From NCBI GenBank assembly GCA_002059205.1, contig MVCQ01000071.1, positions 1-7,144 of the forward strand: DNA of 7,144 nt, written 5' to 3'. Origin of the DNA: Candidatus Latescibacteria bacterium 4484_107. GTDB taxonomy: Bacteria > Latescibacterota > 4484-107. A program made the position numbers and the translations under genes. Positions 5,925 to 7,144 of the stretch are shown here, piece after piece. The first letter of the stretch is position 1; each line of letters starts with the position of its first letter. Below the pieces are notes generated by a model, which saw only the letters and a list, made by a program, of their open reading frames with translations, did no database searches and was not told where the DNA came from.

Positions 5925-7022
5925 ACCCCCGGCTTCCGGACTCGATTGCTTCATAATATCTCTGAAAGCAAAAAGCACATCCTCCACCGTTACCTTTCCC
6001 TCCGGATCGAATACGATGCGATGGCTGGGGCCTCTCGGCCCGTATCGGCGAAAGTCCTCCACGAGAAAAATGGCGATGGTGGGAACGTCCAACGCAACCG
6101 CTAAGTGCATCGGCCCGGTATCCCCGCAGATAAACACGTGACAGCGCTCGATCAGTGCAGACAGGTGTCCGACCGAATTCGGCGCGATCATGATGGGATC
6201 GGTGTGCGTCTCCGCGCGAAACAGGCGAATCACTTGCTCCTCGTCCGGCCCCCAGAGCGCCACGACCCGAACGCCGAACTCAGACCTCAGACGATCCGCC
6301 AGCGCCGCAAAACGCTCCACCAGCCACCGCTTTCCCCGGCGTCCACCCAGATGCATGCCCACCACAAACTCGTGTTCCCCGATACCCCGGTTCATGAAGA
6401 CCTGGAGCGCCCTGCGACGATCCATTGCGGATACCGGGATCCGCATCGGAGGCTCGATGATCTCATCCACCAAATATCGGAGCAGATTCAGATGAAAATC
6501 CGCCTCGTGCAGCGCCTCCTTCGGCCGGGGCACACGCAGGTTCAGGAACAGATCGCTGTCTTTTCGATCGTATCCCACACGAAACGGCGCATGGGTGGCA
6601 TGCGTGAAATAGCCGTGAGTAAAGGAAAACGCGTGCACAGAACTGGCGTCTATGGTTAGATCGAAGGCCCGCTTTCTCAGCCCGTGCAGGAAACGAAAAA
6701 AACGGATGGGATGCGCAAAAACGTTTCTGTCCCGAAGCACAATCAGTTCGTCTATGTCCGGGCTTTCCGACAGCAGTTCCGAAAAACGTGCCCCCACGAG
6801 AAGGGAGACATGCCCCTCCGGGAACGCGGCCCGAATCGCTCCCAAAAGCGGTGTAATCAGCACCAGGTTGCCGATCCGATGATCCAGACGAACGATCAGA
6901 ATTTTGTGCACCCCATCCCGATCGAAATCGGCTTTCCGCAACTCCTCCGGTCGAAAAAAAAGCCTCAGCGCCCAGACCCCGAACCGCTTTGCCCGCTTCT
7001 CTATACGCTTGGTCCAGGCCAT
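5895..7022 (-). CDS. GT9-family glycosyltransferase (ADP-heptose:LPS heptosyltransferase-like)
   Basis: The 375 residues match the GT9 layout of two Rossmann-like (GT-B) domains. Enzymes of this family add heptose or related sugars to lipopolysaccharide core or other glycans at the cytoplasmic face of the inner membrane. The N-domain starts at about residue 39 with KILIVRLDHRIGNLVLITPL (40-59). The C-domain has VGMHLGGRRGKRW (221-233) and the family signature GDTGPMHLAVALDVPTIAIF (300-319). The first 38 residues are a Lys/Arg-rich amphipathic stretch that could bind the membrane; there is no signal peptide. The usual RIGD aspartate, matching catalytic D13 of E. coli WaaC, is N52 here. The last residues (EENRKPCET) are encoded by heptad repeat DNA. 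The ATG is preceded by AAGGA seven bases upstream within a G-rich leader. It is the first gene of the visible cluster, 72 bases before secDF. The exact sugar cannot be told, so waaC or waaF is not assigned. Confidence 0.9.
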   Translation of the reverse strand: MAWTKRIEKRAKRFGVWALRLFFRPEELRKADFDRDGVHKILIVRLDHRIGNLVLITPLLGAIRAAFPEGHVSLLVGARFSELLSESPDIDELIVLRDRNVFAHPIRFFRFLHGLRKRAFDLTIDASSVHAFSFTHGYFTHATHAPFRVGYDRKDSDLFLNLRVPRPKEALHEADFHLNLLRYLVDEIIEPPMRIPVSAMDRRRALQVFMNRGIGEHEFVVGMHLGGRRGKRWLVERFAALADRLRSEFGVRVVALWGPDEEQVIRLFRAETHTDPIMIAPNSVGHLSALIERCHVFICGDTGPMHLAVALDVPTIAIFLVEDFRRYGPRGPSHRIVFDPEGKVTVEDVLFAFRDIMKQSSPEAGGEENRKPCET

Positions 7023-7023
7023 G

Positions 7024-7047
7024 CTCCCGTCCTTCCCTTCCCCCCCC
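7024..7047 (-). promoter_or_regulatory. G-rich leader with G8 run over the ribosome-binding region of the glycosyltransferase gene
   Basis: On the coding strand this stretch starts with eight G residues (7047-7040), then AA, GGG, AA, GG, AC, GGG, and reaches to two bases before the ATG. The G8 run can supply two G3 blocks, so four G3 blocks with short loops are available and an RNA quadruplex is possible. The likely Shine-Dalgarno AAGGA (7034-7030) is inside it. The G8 run is also a candidate for length variation by slippage. Confidence 0.45.
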
Positions 7048-7103
7048 TGAGTGGTGATTGGTGATTGGTCGTTCGCCGTTTGTAATTCACAATTTACAAT
7101 GCA
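7048..7103. repeat. Degenerate heptad tandem repeat upstream of the glycosyltransferase gene
   Basis: Eight consecutive 7-base units keep the pattern YNRTTNR on the plus strand. TGATTGG is exact at 7055-7061 and 7062-7068; the units drift to TAATTCA (7083-7089) and CAATTTA (7090-7096). A 6-bp inverted repeat TTGTAA/TTACAA (7080-7085, 7094-7099) falls inside and could be an operator or just a by-product of the repeat. The array shares GTTCGCC with the array between this gene and secDF. Confidence 0.65.
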
Positions 7104-7111
7104 CGCTTTTT

Positions 7112-7138
7112 GGGTTGGGTTGGGTTGGGTTGGGGGGG
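7112..7138 (+). repeat. GGGTT pentamer array, quadruplex-capable, at the right edge
   Basis: Four perfect GGGTT units (7112-7131) are followed by seven G residues (7132-7138). This gives five G-tracts of at least three separated by TT loops, which fits the standard G-quadruplex rule and looks telomere-like. The G-rich strand is the template strand for the minus-strand genes; the transcript would be C-rich. It lies about 90 bases upstream of the glycosyltransferase start codon. Together with the heptad array and G8 leader it fills the 122-base region 7023-7144, where no gene is seen. Confidence 0.8.
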
Positions 7139-7144
7139 CATTTT

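Noticed and set aside
7094..7141. Tiny minus-strand reading frame (15 codons plus stop) through the C-rich complement of the GGGTT array
   Set aside because: It is Pro/Gln/Asn-rich purely because of the repeat, has no visible ribosome site before the window edge, and is too short to support.

Overview
The window reads as ordinary chromosome from a Gram-negative bacterium. It carries a GT9 (heptosyltransferase-type) glycosyltransferase of the kind used for lipopolysaccharide or surface glycans, a SecDF protein-export protein, bacterial-type ADP-glucose pyrophosphorylase, and two-component signalling proteins. Good Shine-Dalgarno sites precede the genes. Protein style and moderate-to-high GC would suit Nitrospirota, Methylomirabilota or a deltaproteobacterial lineage, but the phylum cannot be fixed from this sequence.

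All five protein genes lie on the minus strand, so transcription runs from high to low coordinates. In that order they are: a GT9 glycosyltransferase (7022-5895), a fused SecD-SecF protein (5822-3243), a single-domain CheY-like response regulator (3162-2767), glgC (2730-1471), and a receiver-GAF-histidine kinase that runs off the left edge (1235-1). The first four are separated by only 72, 80 and 36 bases and could be one transcript. A 235-base gap separates glgC from the kinase, and that gap holds a possible weak promoter. The genes do not form an obvious single pathway: envelope glycan synthesis, protein export, signalling and glycogen synthesis are side by side. The closest pairing is the response regulator directly upstream of glgC.

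The unusual material is in the gaps. Three gaps contain degenerate tandem arrays with a 7-base period (7048-7103, 5841-5924, 2771-2819), and the gap after glgC has two short 8-base-period arrays (1283-1314, 1443-1466). Two of the heptad arrays run into the 3' end of the upstream gene, so the last codons and the stop codon of the response regulator and of the GT9 gene are made of repeat sequence. An 18-bp near-perfect palindrome lies between secDF and the response regulator. The leader of the GT9 gene holds two G-rich quadruplex-capable tracts on opposite strands: a telomere-like GGGTT array at 7112-7138, and a G8-containing tract over the ribosome-binding region at 7024-7047. I found no CRISPR array, tRNA, rRNA, transposase or phage gene. 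No clearly new multi-gene system is visible; the best leads are the intergenic repeat family and the structured GT9 leader.
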